A stretch of DNA of 64,000 bases from Pseudomonas sp. G.S.17. Lineage in GTDB: Bacteria > Pseudomonadota > Gammaproteobacteria > Pseudomonadales > Pseudomonadaceae. A program made the position numbers and the translations under genes. A model generated the notes under the pieces. That model was not told where the DNA came from and made no database searches. It saw nothing but the letters and a program-made list of their open reading frames with translations. Position 1 is the first letter of the stretch, and each line of letters begins with the position of its first letter. Of this stretch, positions 62,072 through 64,000 are shown piece by piece. Location: NCBI RefSeq assembly GCF_038096165.1, contig NZ_CP151076.1, forward strand, positions 3,717,501 through 3,781,500. The letters are read 5' to 3'.

Positions 62072-63438
62072 GCTGGGGCAATCGATGGTTGCAGCGCGTG
62101 GGGGACGGCATGCGCCGCCACGCGCGCCTCATTCGCGCCGTGCAGTGGGTCGTCGTAGTTTTTTATGCGCTGCTGTTGGTGATCCCCGCCCTGTTGCCGC
62201 TGCCGGACAGCCAGGCGCGGATGCTCGACAACCTGACTTTGTTCGCGCAGTTTTTGTTCTGGGGGCTCTGGTGGCCGTTCGTGCTGCTGTCGATGGTGTT
62301 GTTCGGGCGGCTCTGGTGCGGCGTTCTCTGTCCGGAAGGTTCCCTGAGTGAATGGGCCAGCCAGTACGGTAAAGGTCTGGGCGTGCCGCGCTGGTTGCGC
62401 TGGGGCGGCTGGCCGACTCTGGCGTTCTGCCTGACCACCCTTTATGGCCAGTTGATCAGCGTTTATGACTACGCCCAGGCAGCGTTATTGATTCTTGGCG
62501 GCTCGACCGTCGCGGCGGTCGGCGTCGGCCTGCTGTTTGCCCGGGGCAAACGGGTCTGGTGCCGTTACCTGTGCCCGGTCAGCGGGGTCTTCGCCCTGCT
62601 CGCCCGCCTGGCACCCGTGCATTTTCAGGTCGATGAACAGCGCTGGATGGAAAACGCCGCGCCACGCCTGCCGCCGCCCAACTGCGCGCCGCTGCTGGAT
62701 ATTCGCCGCCTGCGGGGCGCCAGTGATTGCCACGCCTGCGGACGCTGCAGCGGGCAACGCGGCGCGGTCCAACTGATCGCTCGTTCCAGCAACCAGGAGA
62801 TTCTTCACGCGACGGCGCAAACGCTGTCGCGCTGGGAGTCTCGGTTACTGCTGTTTGGCGTGATCGGCCTGGCCATGGGTGCGTTTCAGTGGACAGTCAG
62901 CCCTTGGTTCATCGCTCTCAAACAAACCCTCGCCCAATGGCTGGTCGAACACGATCAGTTCTGGGCGTTGCAGGATGACGCGCCGTGGTGGTTGCTCACC
63001 CATTACCCGCAGCTCAATGACAGCTTCAGCTGGCTGGACGGTTTCAGCATTGTGGTTTATCTGAGCCTGAGTTCGCTGCTCCTCGGCACCGCATTGCTGA
63101 TCCTGCTGCGGGTGACGGCGCGCCTGGCGAAGGACCCTGCACTGTATTGGCCCATGGCGTTGACGCTCACGCCCCTGGGTGGTGCAGGATTATTTCTCGG
63201 GCTGTCGGCCACAACCGTGAAATTGCTGCGCTATGAAGGGCTGCTGCTGGAGTGGGTCCAACCGGCCCGGGCCTGCCTGTTGATGGCGGCGATGGGTTGG
63301 AGCCTGCTGTTGGGCTGCAAACGCCTGAACCGCGAAAGCATTGGCCTGGCGCGGCACCTGTCCGGCGGCGTTTGCCTGTTACTCGCCAACGGCATGATTG
63401 GATTGGGCTGGTGGTTGCAATTCTGGGGTTGGGCCTGA
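62059..63438 (+). CDS. ftrD: Polyferredoxin-type membrane protein (FtrD-like)
   Basis: A 459-residue inner-membrane iron-sulfur protein. Cysteine motifs: RLWCGVLCPEGSL, CRYLCPVSGVF and DCHACGRCSGQ, flanked by six or more hydrophobic segments. It resembles the NapH/RdxA-like electron-transfer proteins and in the Ftr system may supply electrons or couple iron redox cycling to transport. Its start lies inside ftrC, so the two are translationally coupled. Last gene of the operon. Confidence 0.9.
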   Translation: MPDLSWGNRWLQRVGDGMRRHARLIRAVQWVVVVFYALLLVIPALLPLPDSQARMLDNLTLFAQFLFWGLWWPFVLLSMVLFGRLWCGVLCPEGSLSEWASQYGKGLGVPRWLRWGGWPTLAFCLTTLYGQLISVYDYAQAALLILGGSTVAAVGVGLLFARGKRVWCRYLCPVSGVFALLARLAPVHFQVDEQRWMENAAPRLPPPNCAPLLDIRRLRGASDCHACGRCSGQRGAVQLIARSSNQEILHATAQTLSRWESRLLLFGVIGLAMGAFQWTVSPWFIALKQTLAQWLVEHDQFWALQDDAPWWLLTHYPQLNDSFSWLDGFSIVVYLSLSSLLLGTALLILLRVTARLAKDPALYWPMALTLTPLGGAGLFLGLSATTVKLLRYEGLLLEWVQPARACLLMAAMGWSLLLGCKRLNRESIGLARHLSGGVCLLLANGMIGLGWWLQFWGWA

Positions 63439-63488
63439 GCAACTCAGCGCCCTGATCCAACCCCCAGGCCGGCCACACTCAAGTTGAA

Positions 63489-64000
63489 CTAGACCTTGAA
63501 GCGCGCCACTGTCTGGTGCAGCGCCCCGGCCATATGCGCCAGATCGAGGCCGGCGGTTTGCGTATGTCGCGCCCCCAGCAAGACCTGCTCAGACAAGTTG
63601 CGAATACCCATCAGGTTGCGATCCACCTCACGCGCGACCAACGCCTGTTCCTCCGTGGCGCTGGCAATCATCATGTTGCGCTCATTGATCTGCGAGATCG
63701 ACCGAGTGATTTCATCCAGAGCGTCGCCCGAGCGTTGCGCCACTTCAAGGGCCGCTCGCACCAGTGTCCGGTTGCTTTGCATGGCCGGTATCCTGACGAA
63801 TATTGCCAATCATCTGCTCGATTTCCTGCGTGGACTCCTGGGTGCGATGCGCCAGGGCACGCACTTCATCGGCGACCACGGCAAAACCGCGCCCGGCATC
63901 GCCGGCCCGCGCGGCTTCAATCGCCGCGTTGAGCGCCAGCAAATTGGTTTGATCGGCAATGCTGCGAATCACCTCCAACACCTTGCTGATGTCCTGCACC
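63489..64000 (-). pseudogene. Methyl-accepting chemotaxis protein, 3' part with apparent frameshift (5' end outside window)
   Basis: The C-terminal signalling domain of a chemoreceptor runs off the window. The frame in from 64000 reads [40 protein letters not shown] and [15 protein letters not shown], then leaves the family pattern and ends by 63745. A second frame takes over with [25 protein letters not shown] and continues to VARFKV and a stop at 63489, the normal end of such proteins. A single-base loss or gain near 63780-63795 would restore one frame. Either real decay or a sequencing error. Confidence 0.85.

Overview
The window looks like a chromosomal segment of a fluorescent-group Pseudomonas. 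Evidence: high G+C coding sequence with Pseudomonas-type proteins (two-PAS chemoreceptor of the BdlA kind, FtrABCD iron uptake, phosphoketolase/alpha-glucan phosphorylase cluster, thermostable-hemolysin-family operon) and the typical REP/REPIN intergenic palindromes built on GTGGGAGCGAGCTTGCTCGC or GTAGGACCGGATTTATCCGG. No rRNA, tRNA, CRISPR array, prophage, integrase or insertion sequence was seen.

Layout. 1-7708: an edge-truncated winged-helix/ATPase regulator, an MFS exporter, an AraC regulator with a periplasmic metallo-beta-lactamase-fold hydrolase, a three-copy tandem REPIN array, a LysR regulator and an MscS channel fused to a cyclic-nucleotide-binding domain. 7709-14022: a tightly overlapping seven-gene minus-strand operon (thermostable-hemolysin/acyltransferase-like protein, AMP-dependent ligase, haem-oxygenase-like diiron oxidase, SDR, periplasmic TPR protein, response regulator, sensor kinase); this is the best candidate for an undescribed small-molecule pathway with its own two-component control. 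14195-16523: cytochrome b561, chromate transporter, GFA-family protein. 16660-28170: central-carbon overflow block, with MFS, MaoC-Pta fusion and acetate kinase on the plus strand converging on a hydrolase, alpha-glucan phosphorylase, phosphoketolase and zinc alcohol dehydrogenase on the minus strand; together they can turn glycogen and sugar phosphates into acetyl-phosphate, acetyl-CoA, acetate and ATP.

28398-41350: ABC exporter, DUF1810 and DUF1615 proteins, an A+T-rich lipoprotein/class 3 lipase pair that resembles a type VI secretion effector-immunity pair, glutaminase, a block of dispersed repeats, several small conserved unknowns, and a second haem-oxygenase-like oxidase coupled by 4 nt to a methyltransferase. 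41611-48608: BdlA-like sensor, an L-lactate permease gene interrupted by a single amber codon, two divergent L,D-transpeptidases, a GNAT and an unknown.

48612-59152: a sugar-acid catabolic cluster (MFS, LysR, SDR, two FAH-family enzymes, NAD-dependent epimerase-like dehydrogenase, second MFS, beta-hydroxyacid dehydrogenase, IlvD/Edd dehydratase). The LysR gene and the first MFS gene share a GATAAC-N5-GTTAT operator-like palindrome. 59245-64000: small lipoprotein, DUF3079 protein, an unknown, a probable Fur box and the ftrABCD iron(II) uptake operon, then a chemoreceptor gene that runs off the window and carries an apparent frameshift. The amber codon and the frameshift are either recent gene decay or base-calling errors.
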